Translations under genes and position numbers: made by a program
Assembly (NCBI RefSeq): GCF_010183535.1
Contig: NC_071331.1
Span: forward strand, 17,546,001 to 17,610,000
Source: Caenorhabditis remanei
Taxonomy: Eukaryota > Nematoda > Chromadorea > Rhabditida > Rhabditidae
DNA: 64,000 bases
Reading direction: 5' to 3'
The notes under the pieces: model-generated
Database searches by the model: none
Seen by the model: only the letters and a program-made list of their open reading frames with translations
Told to the model about the DNA's origin: nothing
Shown: positions 45,008 through 57,656 of the stretch, piece after piece
Layout of the letters: every line of letters starts with the position of its first letter
How positions within the stretch are numbered: position 1 is the first letter of the stretch

Positions 45008-48000
45008 TTACTTATTATCAGTCCTGTACATATTCCAAATCGACAATGACACGTAGACAATCCAAAGACTAACGAAGAACAGTGTAGACAGTGTCTTTGG
45101 ACCGAATGGACCACCCAACTCTCCTTTTCCAAACAATTCCAATTTCCTTCTGAGCACCAACACAACCAAAAAGAGCACCGAGCAGATCATGAACACGGTG
45201 ACGCTGCAAAAAAGAATAATAATTGAATCACATGTTTATCTTCTTTTATTTGCAACAACTCATCGCCACGTGCACCGCTTCGAAAATAACGTCACCAATT
45301 CGTAAAGAAACAGGAAATTGACACGAGAAAATGTAGGCGTAAGAAGATAGAAGTGCTCACCTGAAACCTAAATCACCAGCGTCCACGCGGAATGATTCGC
45401 CTTTTGATGCCCAATAAAGGGATGCGATGACCCATGGAAGACCGAGTCCAAGGAAAACATTCACTGAGTTGGAGCCGGTCACGTTGCCAACCGCATTGTC
45501 AGCAGTGTCGTCCTGGAAAGAATCTAGTTTAAAGCGAGGGTAAGGGGGGTTGACTGAAATTGAAATTGAAATTGAGTTGAAAACATTTTTGTATGGTTCA
45601 GTTCTAGAGAGTTGAAATTTCACGCTCGCTCCACCGAAATGCCCTTGAAAAATGTCTTTTTTTCTCTAAGTCTCTCAGTTTTGCACACAATTAACTTCGG
45701 TTTCGGTAGAGCGCGGTTGTAAGAAGCGTGCCTTGTTAATAAGTTTCTAGTGAAAACTGTTACAAAAATGTTGTCAACTACAGAAATGAAGAAAGGTTCT
45801 TCTGCTCAAAAACTCAACAAAACTCACACTTTCAGCTGCAATTTTCGAAGCAAACGTATCTGGCAAAGATGTTCCGAGAGCTACGAGTGTAATCGCAGTC
45901 ACCGCATCCTTCAATCCAACCATACACCCAAATATTGATGCCACGTCACCAACTACTGCAGTCACCAATCCAATTGCCACGAGGGCAACAACAAAACATG
46001 GGTAACCGTAGAAAATAGTTGGTGGTGGAAGGAAAGCGAATGCAAATTTCCACGGGAAAGCGAGAGCATGAAGAATGCAATCGGATACTGTAGCATTTGC
46101 AAGATCTCCTGCATTCACTGACACTGCATTCAAGATCTGCTCTTTCCACGTGGCTTTTCCAGGTCTCAGTTGTCTCATATAGTGTCCCATTAACTTGTGA
46201 ACATTTGTAATGTTTTTGAGTACATTATCATCAGAAATAATAGTAATCGTCGCCTTTCTTCTTGTTCCGATCGACACGTCTCCCTCTTCAACTTTCAATA
46301 ATTCAATTATAAACGCCTCGTCCTTCTCATCCATTTTGTCATCAATTATATCAATATCAATGTATTTTTCATATTCTTGTCCCTCGAATACAATAATTCC
46401 ATCTTTTACAGATGTGTAATCTTCTCCTTGTTTAGCTGTCACGTCTTCAGTTTCGTATCGAATTCTGAGTGGATCTTTCAGTTTTCCCCCTTTTCTCGAG
46501 ACGAATGATCTAGCGTATCCGGCATTCTCTTTCACGACCTAATGATTTAAAAATTAGAATAATTAATTAATTTCTCAATGAGAAACTTACATAATTAGGC
46601 TTCACAAACTCTACAAGTGGTCCTCCCAACATCATTGCAGACTCGTCTGGCATCTTGACTCTAGCAATATTACAAGCTCCCAATCGAATCTTGGCGTCTT
46701 CGTCCTCATCTTGAATCTTCAGATGAACATAGAAAACGTCATTTGGTCTCCAGTTTGACGCGTTTATCAATTTTACAGTAATCTAGAAATTGGAAATTCA
46801 GAAGGGACTCATCAGAATTCTGTGTACCGTTTTGTGAAGCTCTCCTGGGTTGAATTGCAATGTTTCAGCCTTGAACAAAAAGTTCAAATCCTTCTTCGCA
46901 AGCCCATTCACAGTTGAATAGTGAACTGTAAACTTTGAATCCATATTTCCTTTTCGCACAATCTGCAAAAAAAAAGAACATAAATTTTTGATCAATCAGT
47001 CACTCATCCCCTATCTCTTAATCCAGTCTTCTCCACTTTTAATCTGACTAATCTCATAATTTACCATGTTTGCCATGTGGAAACCACGTTGCTTTTTCTA
47101 TGAAACACAAGATAATCTATACTTCAAAAACAGATAGATTATGATTTCATTTTAGCATAAAGCCCCTCTCTCTTTTGTTTGTGATGTAATCAGTTTGATT
47201 TTTTAGAAAGATGTCTGGAGAACGAATTGAGGGGGTTAAGATCTTACCTTTAGGGATACTGTTTCATCGGTCGAGTCGACACGGTAGACACGGGCGGAGA
47301 ACTCGACAAATGTCTTCTCTAAAATGTAGACTTTGAAGAAAGGATTCCTAGAAAATCCACTCACTTCTATTCCCAGAATCTGTGCTTTCTTGTTTCTCAA
47401 TCATCTGAACTTCCTCTTCTTCACTTTTTCTCCATGAAGAAGACAACTGACGGATTGCTCGGATACGGTAGTAGAGACGGTCATGCGACTAAAATTAGAA
47501 AAACATATTTTAATTTCAGACTTCTAAATCCTCACCATAGTCCTTGAAACTCTATAAGCCAACAACTTTGCTTGGTCTTCTTCAGAAAGAGATGGATAAG
47601 TTGCAGAGATAGTTCTGGTCCATCTTCTGACTGTATCCACTGATGGAGTTGAATCAACGACGACTGCATTTGTATCCTCATGAGTCAGACTGAATGTGCT
47701 TGCCCATTTTTTGATCTCATTACTCAGTTTTTCTGGTTTATCGTCATCTACTTTTCCACTGTCTTGTTGAGCCAATTCAAGTTCTTCTTGGAGATCACTT
47801 GCACGTTTTTTCTTCCAGATTTCAACATCAACGGAATAGGAAAGAACTACAAGAATTATGAAGAACAGGAGTGTTAGGACAGCTTCCCAGACATCGACGA
47901 CGTTGGGGGTGATGACGATAAGAACCTGAAAGCAAGCATCTAGATCGAGGACTGATTTTACTTTAAACTGTAAAGAAAATTGTTTCAAATTTGTGGAAAA

Positions 48001-49130
48001 CTATTCTTAGTAACTTTTAGAAATTATGGACACCTATGTCTTACAGTTCCCCGCATTGTAAAAATAGATTTCCTAGTTTTCGGAAATTTTTTGGTTTATT
48101 TCTCGAGAATTCCTGATTTCTAGACTTGTCACGGGCCGGGCCGAATTAAAACAAATAAAAAAAACTTTAAAATTGAATCAAAATGTGAATATGTATGATA
48201 ATTTATGCATTTTTACTCTATTTTTTCAAAATTTGGTAAAAATGAGTCCCCACTGTTGAATCCAGGCGGCCCGATTTTTGACAAGTCTGCTGATTTCTGT
48301 TTTTTCAGTAGTAAAACTTCAAACGGCTAACATCACTTTCTCAAATATCTCAGAGTTCCCTAACCCAGCTCTAGAAATTTCCAAAAAACCCTTTTCCCCT
48401 CCGAAATGTCTTACCAAAAACACCCAAATGTATGCAAATGTTCCAAAGAAAGCTGTAACAACAAACACTCGATACAACTCGATCCGTTTCGTAGTCTGTC
48501 CAACAGCAAATACACAAATTGCAGAAATACAAAACAGATTGAATGCGGCTGAGCCAACAATAGTCCCCGGTCCCAGGTCTCCTGCCTTGAATCCGTTTCC
48601 AACTATTTCAATAATCGAGAGTAAAATCTCAGGTGCCGATGAGCCGAGAGCCATGAGTGTCAAGTTGGCAACAGTTGGATTCCATATCCGAATATATTCA
48701 AATTGTTCTTCGTCTCCATCTTCTTCTTCCTTCGAAACCAGTCGTCCCACTTTCTTTTGTCTTTTTACTTTTCTTGTTGCACTCGTGATTTGCTCAATTG
48801 AGCACATGAAAATATCGGCGGCGATAGCGATTCCTAAAGAAGAAAGTCATGTGAAAGTTCAAAATTTGATAGGTCAAATATGTCATATTTTATCAGTCAA
48901 ATGGAATCACAAACATATATTTTTGAAGTTGCGTGGGGGGTAAATACCAGCCAGCTGACGAATATTTTCAACTTATTTCCCTTCATAGAAATCTTGAATT
49001 TTTCAACTCAAAACTCACCCAAAAAGCAATAAAACAACGCTGCCAAATACAGTAATGCATTTCTTGGAGTTGTTTCCAGTGCTGATATTAAAATACCACT
49101 TTTACATGTTAGATTGGCCGCATAACTCAT
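45008..49130 (-). CDS. ncx-3: Na+/Ca2+ exchanger, NCX type (SLC8)
   Basis: Ten exons: 49130-49019, 48833-48415, 47925-47536, 47488-47365, 47318-47248, 46962-46828, 46782-46591, 46538-45828, 45512-45361 and 45203-45008, giving 833 residues. It exports Ca2+ across the plasma membrane in exchange for Na+. The N-terminal helices include [20 protein letters not shown] and the alpha-1 repeat [20 protein letters not shown] with [13 protein letters not shown] large cytosolic loop follows, with a basic stretch, a Ser-rich part, and two Calx-beta domains ([37 protein letters not shown] with [14 protein letters not shown]). The C-terminal half has the alpha-2 repeat [20 protein letters not shown] and [20 protein letters not shown]. 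No signal peptide is seen at the N-terminus, and an additional upstream exon is possible. Intron 2 and intron 8 hold fold-back repeats. The symbol rests on synteny with cyb-1. Confidence 0.93.
45624..45811. repeat. Dispersed fold-back repeat, copy B
   Basis: This is the reverse complement of copy A at 37067-37262, with few differences over about 185 bases. It lies in the intron between exons 8 and 9 of the exchanger gene. The arms GCTCCACCGAAATGCCC... and TTTCGGTAGAGCGCGGTTGT can pair. Confidence 0.85.
48123..48292. repeat. Fold-back element with GACTTGTCA ends
   Basis: The ends are inverted copies: GACTTGTCACGGGCCGGGCC at 48123-48142 and CGGCCCGATTTTTGACAAGTC ending near 48292. The centre is AT-rich and has no ORF. 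It lies in the intron between exons 2 and 3 of the exchanger gene. I cannot see a clear target-site duplication. Confidence 0.7.
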
Positions 49131-52100
49131 GTTTGAGAATCTGAAATTATTGGATTTAAGAGTTGTTGGGGGGAGAGGAAAAAGGATAATAGGAGAAACA
49201 TTTATAAGGTACAAATAATGAAATATGAGTAGAGAATGCGAGAGATTGATTGCATGCAAGTACGCAAAAAATGAGTAAAAAAGGTTATTTTCAAATGGAA
49301 ATTTTCAAATGGATTTTCAGAAGTATGACAGTCCAAAACAAGAAAAAAAAATTAGAAAAAAAACTTTTAGGCAATGACTTGGAGCATTTTTCAAGATTTT
49401 TTCTTCTAACATTCTGGTTTCTAGAATAAGAAAAAAGTCTTTGAGAAAGTTGCTTTGAGCCGATAAAACTAAAATTATCGCATCTGCTCAATTTCCCCAA
49501 AAAACCAAAAAACGCTCTCCTCCAAAATGAATCATTTTTCCCATTCTGACTCACAGAGACTAATTGAAAAAATGAAAAGAACCACTGGCATGAAACCAAA
49601 AAAGGGATAGAATTCTCTTTCGAAACGGTTGAATTGGTCGATCCAATCACACATTGAATGTTGTTTTATTTGGGTTTAATAGTGGTATTCAGTTGATTGT
49701 TTTACGTATTCAATCGACCGGATTCTGATAGAATGACCGTGTCAATGACGCACATCAAAATGACAATGTAAATGCATGAAAAAAAGAGGAAAAAGAAGAA
49801 ATTGAGGCGGAAAAAAGATAGAAATAATGGATGCTGGACCCTTCTAATTTTCTTTTTTCTATGCTCACAGAGCACGAAATTGGCAAGAAATAAAAAAAAA
49901 GTTGCAGCTAGACTTTGAACATTCTCTTGTTTCTGTGACATTTACAATAAAACCTTTTCGCAAAAAAAGAGTGACAAACGTTTGAATGAAAAAAAATAGT
50001 GAAGAGAGTCCAAAGACAAACAAAAAAAATTGAAAAAAAGAGTAGTAGGGATGAGACAAATAAATATACTGTGTGTTTGACTGTTTCATTTGTTCTCTTC
50101 TGTTATTTATAAACTTCTTTTTCATGTAGACAGTAGTTAGGGAAGAGATGATTCATGGTGTGAATGGGAAGAAGAAGAAGAGTCAGGAAGTCTGTCGTAG
50201 GATGGAAAGACTATAATTAAACACAGTCAGGGAGAGAGAATAGGAATTCATTTAACCATGATGACATGAAATTCAGAATACCCGACATTGAGTTCATGAA
50301 TATCAGAAGAATATGAATTTCCAATAAGAAAACAGTAACCGATTTTTTAGAATCCATTTTCAGAATTCTTATTTTTATTGATGGTTCACTGGTTTGGTTT
50401 TCCCGAACGGTAGCCGTTTTTTGCTCTCATTGAAAATCTTAGATTTCTGGTTGCCTTATTAACAGAGGTTTTCTTTTTTCATCTCGAAAAAAACATTTGA
50501 ATTAAAAAACACACATTTTGACCTTTCACTACACTCTTGTTTGACTGGAAATTCGGCAAAACTGGAATGTCAAAGTGGATTCACAAGTAGTTTTCTGATG
50601 TTGACTGGTCATTATAAAATTGACGCTCGTTTTTGTAACGTAACATTAAAAATTTGTAAGCTGCAAGGAACTAAGTCAAAAATAAAACACTAGACTCTAT
50701 TAGAAGAAATGCTTTATTTAAAAAAGAAGAAGAAGAACAATTGAAACAGAAAAAATGAGCCCAAAAATATGAAAAATGGAAGTTGTCATGGCGACCACTA
50801 TAGCTGAAGAAAACGGGGGCTTCACGAACAAAAATAACTTTTTTCTGTTTCTTGTAAAATAAATAAAATCCAAAGACCACCCACATGTACATTTTGTATT
50901 TATTTGGCAGGAGGGCCAAGCACAGGTAAAAGGAGAAGGAGGGAGACTCAAAAAGGGAAAATGACATTGGGTTTGAGGAGAGAGCACATGAGATGAAGAG
51001 ACGGAGACGTACTAATATAACAATGATTCTAAAACGAGACGATAGGAGAAGCAGAGAAAAAGAGAAAGAGACTGTCACACCCCCGGAGAGGTTTATTTCT
51101 CCGGAAAGAATACAAAAAGAACATGGAAAAAGGGAACAGGAGGAAGAGGAGATGAAGAAGAGAATGGGAGTGGTTGGAGGACAGAGAGAGATGAATACTT
51201 GTATACAGTTCGCATAATATGGAAAACAACATTTTGAACGGAGAACTAGAGAAAGATATTACAATAGGTAGAATACGGTCAAGGGGATTTGGTTGGTAGA
51301 GAGGAGGGTCAGAATTGGTTCCCTGGAGAGTTTGAGGGCAGAACTGGCTCTGCAGTGAAACGTTGAGATTTTCCCAGAAATTTGAAATCATAGGGTTTCT
51401 GAATTTGTTATCAATAATATGAACATGGAATTGAGGATTTGCACCGTCACGCAAATTTGGTTGGAATATGTCCTGTAGCTGACAAGGGAACTCCTTTTAG
51501 AAAATGTTTGAGAATGAGATTTTCGAGCTCCGGAGCTGGAACAGGCAAAAGATTTTGTTGTCATCTTGTTCAGAATGGTCGAAACTACCTATGAGACATT
51601 TTTCAGCGAGTTCTCAAACATTTTCTAAAAGCAGTTCCTTTGTGAGAGAGTTGGAGGATGTCAAGACCAAAATTTTCACATTTCGTTCCAATTTGTTATC
51701 ATGGGAATATTAAAAATAGAATCTGAAATTCCATGTCATCAGCTTTAAAACTGTCTTACTCTAAATCAAATACAGAAGACTTACTTATGTAGAAATCAGA
51801 AGAAATTTTTCAAAAATATATTTGGCAACTTCTTGTGGTACAAGCATTTCCGAGACCGGTATTTGAAACGACAACTTCAAAAAAATAATTTTTTTCGCCC
51901 TAAAATGAATATCAAATTTTTGAGATTGTATGAAAAAAAAATCAGAAAATCTGTATTTTTACATTTTTATTATGCTAATTTTTCAACTAAATTGGAAACA
52001 ATTTTTTGACCATCACTGTATTAATTCAAAAGTCAATTTCTATTCCAGATTTCTAAAAACACAAAACATTCCAACTTTCGTTTTGAGTACTATCCTTCAA

Positions 52101-53696
52101 ATTTTGAGCTTCCTAAATAACCTAACTCAAAAAAAATCTGAAAGAGTTCCTATTATCTCCCCACTCCAAATTTCCAAAACTCGAGACAAACTTGCTCCCG
52201 GAAATCCCTGAATAGTCGGTTTGTTCTCTTTGATCTATCACTTTTTCTACTCCATGTGATGCTAGTTTTCGGTGATTAATGTGTCTTCTCCGTTCCCCTG
52301 CACCCAACTCAACTTCTCGATTTTCCCAACAAAAAGTCCCGGATATTTGGGAGTTTCGGTTGAGCAATCGCCTTCTTCGTCATCTCCTTCCCACATTTAT
52401 TTTTGATTTATCTCTGGAACATTCTTTCATTCTTCCCTTTCCTACGCAATGACACAGTTTTCTCCAGAATTTTCCAGAATTCAAATGCGATTACACTTCA
52501 TTTTCTGCAAATCTTTCACTCGATTTCACACTCATCTTTCACCGATTTCTCACATTAATCCAATGAGGAATTCTGAAAATAAAAATGTCATGGGAGCATG
52601 TTTCGTGAAAACTAAAACATCTTCTCGAGTTCGTTTCCTTCCTCTCTCAAGGGCTTCATTTATTCTATTTCAAGACTGAAGACTTGTGATAAGAAGCACT
52701 TTTTATATGTTGTTGGTTAGGTAGAAAATTGGAAAAAAGATATAGATGATAAGATTAGGAAAAGAAGAGAGAGCATTAATATGATTAGTGCTTACAAATA
52801 ATAGGTGCCAGGCTGGAAAATCTGAAAGTTCGAAGATTGAGATTGGCTAGAAATAGTTTTTGATTGTGCAACGTGAGGAGATTGGTTTGTTTTCTTAAAT
52901 TTAGTTGTCTTCAAACATACCACTCGACCCTTCGAATAGACTAGTCGAATCGATAAAAATTGATGTTGAGTTTCATTAAAAATTGTTAACTTCGAGAATG
53001 TGTTACAAGTGAAATAGGATTTTATTTCTCCAATTTTTGGGGTATTTAGAAGAAATAGAGACCTTTATTTTGTAGTTGACAATGGTTTTATAGGGGGCCT
53101 TTTTGAAAACTGTCGTCTGAGATAACGGGGTCTCCCTAAAGTAGACATAACCTGGTGCAAATTAGGCAAGATTCTAGTCAACCTTCATTTTTTTCACAGA
53201 GTTTTTTGTTCAAACAAAACAAGAAAAAACAGAGCAAGAACCGATTTCAATTTGATTATTTTTCATTTTTCCTGATTCCAAGTTAGCTGACTTCTTAGTC
53301 GTAAAATTTTTGTTTTGAATTTCATGTTTATTGTATCACCGAAATTCCCTCCTCTGCTCACAACTGTTCTCCTTCTCTTACTCATCTTCTGAACCTTTCG
53401 AACCATCAAAATCCAATTGCTCTCATTTTTCAATTACTTCTCGATTTGCTCTTTTAAACCTCAATGATTTCATGTCTCCATTCCATTTTGCACACATTTT
53501 CTCAAGTTGCGAACATCTTCTTCTTCTCCACCCTAATCCCTTTCCTCCTACTCCTTCTCATTTTTATTCTTCTAATCACTCTCATCGAATTAGGTTTAGA
53601 TGCTACTGCTAAGCACCGCCCCGTTTCCATTAATACTTGCACTTCTTCTTCTTCTTTTTATCAACGTTCTGTCATTCATCTCCAAGGTTTCAGAAG
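49131..53696. other. Divergent intergenic region between the exchanger and globin genes
   Basis: About 4.6 kb with no supported exon. It must contain promoters for both genes. The acceptor AATAATTTCAG just upstream of 49140 marks a trans-splice site or an unseen 5' exon of the exchanger. Another, CCAAGGTTTCAG, precedes the globin start. Long ORFs at 50671-51078 and 51029-51454 (both -) are Ser/Phe/Leu runs over a purine-rich tract. A perfect-looking fold-back is at 51484-51640. Confidence 0.45.
51484..51640. repeat. Fold-back repeat with about 30-base arms
   Basis: The left arm ends in TTTTAGAAAATGTTTGAGAA (51495-51514) and the right begins TTCTCAAACATTTTCTAAAA (51611-51630). AAGG.AACT and AGTTCCTT flank these cores as a continuation of the pairing. 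The loop is about 96 bases with no ORF. Confidence 0.85.
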
Positions 53697-54983
53697 ATGA
53701 AGTTGAATTGTTTCTCGAGGAATTCGGAGAGAAGTATGTACGAATTGTCGAGTGATGAGATGCAAGCAGTCAGAGATTCATGGAAAAGGTTAGTGATGGA
53801 GTTTTCTTTAAAAAAATCTTACTTTTAGGATAATTTAGTTTCAGTTTTAAATGTACAGTACCAATCAAAAAGTTGTAAACTCGGGCCGTTTCCTGTTGAA
53901 ATCGTCCAACTTTGAGACTGTGTCATGGTAATACTGATTGTCCAATCAAGTAGATTTTTAGGGAATTATACAGATCAGAAGTAGAGCTCCATTTTTGTGC
54001 TTGACAACTTTTTCAAAATTTGATAATTTTGGCTTGAGTCCGCAAACACCGACGAGGAAAAAATGTCGGAACTTTCTTATTTCGATAATACTTGCTGTCA
54101 ATGCAGCGTTTGTTATTCACAACACCATAAAAGTTTTTTGCAATTCTAATGTTTGAAAAAAATCTTTTAAATTCTTGCGATATTTTTTGGATACAATAGA
54201 ACCTATGTAATGTTGATTAATTTGGAGATTTTGGTGCTCATTTTTGAAGACAGTTGGAAAAGAATGTTGATTATGAAACACATTTGAAGTATCAGTCTGC
54301 TATAGTGAAGCCTGTGACATGTCATATCCTAACATCAAAATTACAATCATGTGCCCTTCCTCTTCCCCTCCAAAAGTTTACACTTAATGACACGGACATC
54401 CGGAAGTCCTTATCTTCTGTCTATACCAAACGCTCTTAAGACCAATAAAACCAAGTTATCTTTTCAGAGCCAAAGAACGAGAAATTGGAAAGCATATTCT
54501 TCAAGCTCTCATAGAAAGGAAGCCACAATTCAAAGATTACTTTGGGATACATGTTGACGAGAAGAACGATGACGTCTTCAGTTGTCGGGAATTCATGTTA
54601 CAGTCACATCGAATCCAGAACTTTTTGGATACGGCGGTTTCGTCTCTCGGGTTTTGTCCAATTGGAAATATTCATCAGATGGCATATCGCATCGGGCAGA
54701 TTCATTTTTATAGGTAACTTTGTGAAATTCACTACTTATTCAATGCGTCTATTCCAGAGGTGTAAACTTTGGTGCAGACAACTGGTTGACATTCAAAAAG
54801 GTTACTGTAGAAAGTGTGACTCAAGACGGTGGAAGTTCTGAAAGTAGTGTGATCGACATGAAAAGTGTTCCATCATTATTCCCCTCCATGATGCACCTTG
54901 CCTTTAAAAATCAATACTTCCAGTGCTTTTTAAAACCAAAAAATCAGTCATCACTCTCCCCGTTTAAACTTATTCTTTTTTAA
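53697..54983 (+). CDS. Globin-family protein
   Basis: Three exons, 53697-53788, 54468-54713 and 54758-54983, give 187 residues. The start follows a TTTCAG acceptor by three bases, so it is probably SL trans-spliced. The globin fold begins with helix A LSSDEMQAVRDSWKR and helix B/C KHILQALIERKPQFKDYFG (Phe at CD1). The E helix region is SHRIQNFLDTAVSSLGF, and the F helix is HQMAYRIGQIHFYRGVNF with the likely proximal histidine in QIHFYRG, followed by helix G NWLTFKKVTV. After that the normal H helix is not recognisable; instead there is a Ser/Gly stretch and a hydrophobic tail (QSSLSPFKLILF). Nematodes have about thirty globins, many in neurons with redox or O2-sensing roles. C. elegans glb-21 is a candidate ortholog by position, but I am not sure. 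Confidence 0.8.
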
Positions 54984-55154
54984 TCAAATCACATCAAATT
55001 AACACAAAACCACCACCCTTATTTCCCCCATTTTTCCCGTCCCGTTTGGTCAGCAAAAACGTTAATTTTCGAGAAACTTGTGACTTCTTCCTTTTACTTT
55101 TTCCATTATTCTAACTTATGCAAAAGTTATATTCTTTTACAGACGACACAAAAA

Positions 55155-56853
55155 ATGTCAAAATTATCGGATTGTGAACCACTTCAGAAGAGAGATTCGA
55201 TTACTCCAAGGGCATATGTCAAGTCATATTGTTGTTGTTGTATGTTTGATCGAAGAAGAGAAGATCCGGCTATTTTCGATGTTTGTTTCTTTGCTTTCTT
55301 GTTAGATTAGACAGAGAGAGGTGGCCTAAAATACGGGAGAGTCGGATTCTAGGCCACATGTTGTGAGCTTGGGGATACTGTAGTGGCAATCCATTGAAAA
55401 CGTTCCAGGTTATTGAAAACTTTCAGTTTTTGTAGAGGTGATAGAGAAAGTGTAGAACTTCATTTTTGTAACTTTTCGTTTGACATTATCCAAAAGAGTT
55501 ATGCCTCTGGAAATAAAGCATTCCCTAAAATCGTCAAAGATCAAATTCTAAGTTCCAATTGGGAATAACTGTCTAAGAAGAGCCCGTACAAAAAAGTGTC
55601 CACTACAAGAATGAAATCAAAGGTGTGATCTACATTCCGTGCTAAAATGAAAATTATGGGACACCATTGAAAAATCAACTTGAAAACTCATCCTGCAATT
55701 TGTCTTTTCCAGGAAGAAAACATCAGATACCGCGCATTTTTTGGCACAATGCACATCCGACAAGTGCTCGTAATCCTTGCAATCATCAAAACCATCCTAG
55801 TATTCTCCTTCCTTTTCCTCCAAGTAATGGACACTGAATCGCCGTTAGGAGTGTTTTGTGAGTGGTTTGAAACTGATAACTAGGGAGGAGAGAGGTTACG
55901 GTAGCTAGTTCGAACTGGTTAGCTACAGTAATCTAGAAGAAATGTTCAAGTTTCAATTGGTGTGTGTTTCAGCTGCTACATTTGCTTTCCTCACAGTTTG
56001 TATCACAAACATTTTACTGGTTGCGGGAGTCCGTCTGAAGAGGTGAGGATTCTTCTGGATTATGAAAAGTATCGAAGCATTATTTCTGCCCAAAACTTCC
56101 ACATTTCCAACTCTCATCAGTTTCAGATATATCTTCCTAATCCCCTATTTCACTGTATGCGTTCTATTCATTTTCATCCTAATTCTCCATCTTTTCGTCG
56201 ATTTCCTCGACACAGCAAACTCGAAAAACACCGTTGAAATTCAGCCAATCCTTCATAATACTGTTTTGGTGAGTCTTCATAAAATCTGGATATTTCAATC
56301 TATTTCTACTTGTTTCAGTTATTCATGATCTGTTTTGAAGTATACATGCTTTCTGTCGTCTGGCGTGCTTTCGTCTACATTTGCGATTTCAATATGCAGC
56401 GACAAATTGAGAAGATTGTGAAGAAAAAGTTAGTAATCCTATCAGACAGAAATGAGATTTTGAGGGTGGGGATTAGACTATGATATGATGTAATAAGAGA
56501 GGATTACTGTAGATGAACTGGTTTAGGGGACATTCAGACACATACTGACTGAACACACAAAATTGTCTAGTACATTGGAGCCATTTTCTGTTCAAAACCA
56601 ACACTAATTAATTTAATTCACCAATTCTTATCAAGTTAGACTACGATTTTTGCATTCACTAAATCATTCAGTTCCTCGAAAATCCTTCTGACTTCTGAAG
56701 TTTGTCAAATTCTGATTTTCGACCCTCTGAATCCCCAATGAATCATTTCTTTCTTGCAGATCGATGGTCAAAAGATCGTTCGACATTGAATACGATCTGG
56801 TGCGAAATGAAATAATCCGCGCGGAAGTGAAAGCGAATGAAGAGTTCGTTTAG
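55155..56853 (+). CDS. Four-pass nematode membrane protein, unrecognised
   Basis: Six exons, 55155-55280, 55713-55857, 55973-56042, 56127-56268, 56319-56428 and 56760-56853, give 228 residues. The cytosolic N-terminus has a cysteine cluster (SYCCCCMFDRRRED) that could be palmitoylated. Four hydrophobic spans follow: QVLVILAIIKTILVFSFLF, FAFLTVCITNILLVAGV, IFLIPYFTVCVLFIFILIL and LFMICFEVYMLSVVWRAFVY. The C-terminus is basic then acidic (KIVKKKSMVKRSF, NEEFV). The layout resembles nematode DUF7027-like tetraspan proteins, but I cannot name it. The start sits 14 bases after a TTTTACAG acceptor and only 171 bases after the globin stop, with no AATAAA seen between them, so an SL2 operon with the globin is likely. 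Confidence 0.8.
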
Positions 56854-57132
56854 ACTATGAACTATTCAGCTTCTTCTAAATTCAAAACGACGCGGCTACC
56901 TCCATCTGATGATCTCTTTCTCAGTCTCCCTTTAGCAGCTTTCCCAAAAAAGAGAAGAAAACTATCCCAAAGAAACGATTAATATCCGAAATAGTAGAAA
57001 ACGGAGTAAATTGGAAGGGGAGGACGAATCCGAAGCAATTGTCACACCGGATCCGAGACGTTCTACTAATCCCCCTCTTTCCATACTTAAACTGTTTTGT
57101 TTCTTCTTTACTTCTTCATTTCCGAAGAAAAT

Positions 57133-57656
57133 ATGCTTCTGATTCTCATTTTGTTCTACTCAGCGCCCTTACTTGTCAACTCTTTCCTTTTCGGTTTTGG
57201 TAAGATTTTAATTCAATTATAATAATAAATATTTGAAATTTAATTGGTTTACTATAATTCAGACATTTAGTGATAACTTATAACTTCCAGGAGGCGGAGG
57301 AGGCGGTTGTGGTTGTGGAAGCTCCTGTGGTAGCTGTAATATGGGATGCTCTTGCCTTCCACCACCACCTGCTCCAGTATGTCTTCCACCTCCACCTCCA
57401 CCATGTCCGATGCCGGTTCCATGTCCTCCTCCACCACCACCATGTTCCTGTCCGCCACCAGTCACTATGTATCAGGTAAGAAACCATTTGTCACTTTGAA
57501 AACTTGAGTCATTTTCAGCCTTGCATGGTTCCCCAGTATGTCCCAAGATGTGGAGGATGTGGTGGATACAGTGGAGGTTATGGCGGAGGATACGGTGGAT
57601 ACGGTGGCGGGTGCGGGAGAAGACGAAGATCGGTCAACAATCAAACGATACATTGA
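57133..57656 (+). CDS. Small secreted Gly/Cys/Pro-rich protein
   Basis: Three exons, 57133-57199, 57291-57475 and 57519-57656, give 129 residues. MLLILILFYSAPLLVNSFLF is a signal peptide. The mature protein has a Gly/Cys block (GGGCGCGSSCGSCNMGC), then a repeating PPPP-Cys block (PPPPAPVCLPPPPPPCPMPV), a Gly/Tyr block (GGYSGGYGGGYGGYGG) and ends RRRRSVNNQTIH. This resembles the N-terminal half of ground-like proteins such as the one at 30101-30603, including a basic cleavage-like site, but there is no ground-like domain after it. It may be a cuticle or extracellular-matrix protein made in the epidermis. Functional assignment is inference from composition. Confidence 0.75.

Noticed and set aside
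48278..48943. 221-codon ORF on + over the exchanger gene
   Set aside because: It is the shadow of exchanger exon 2 on the opposite strand.
50671..51454. Overlapping ORFs of 135 and 141 codons on -
   Set aside because: They are complements of a purine-rich tract and consist of Ser/Phe/Leu runs.
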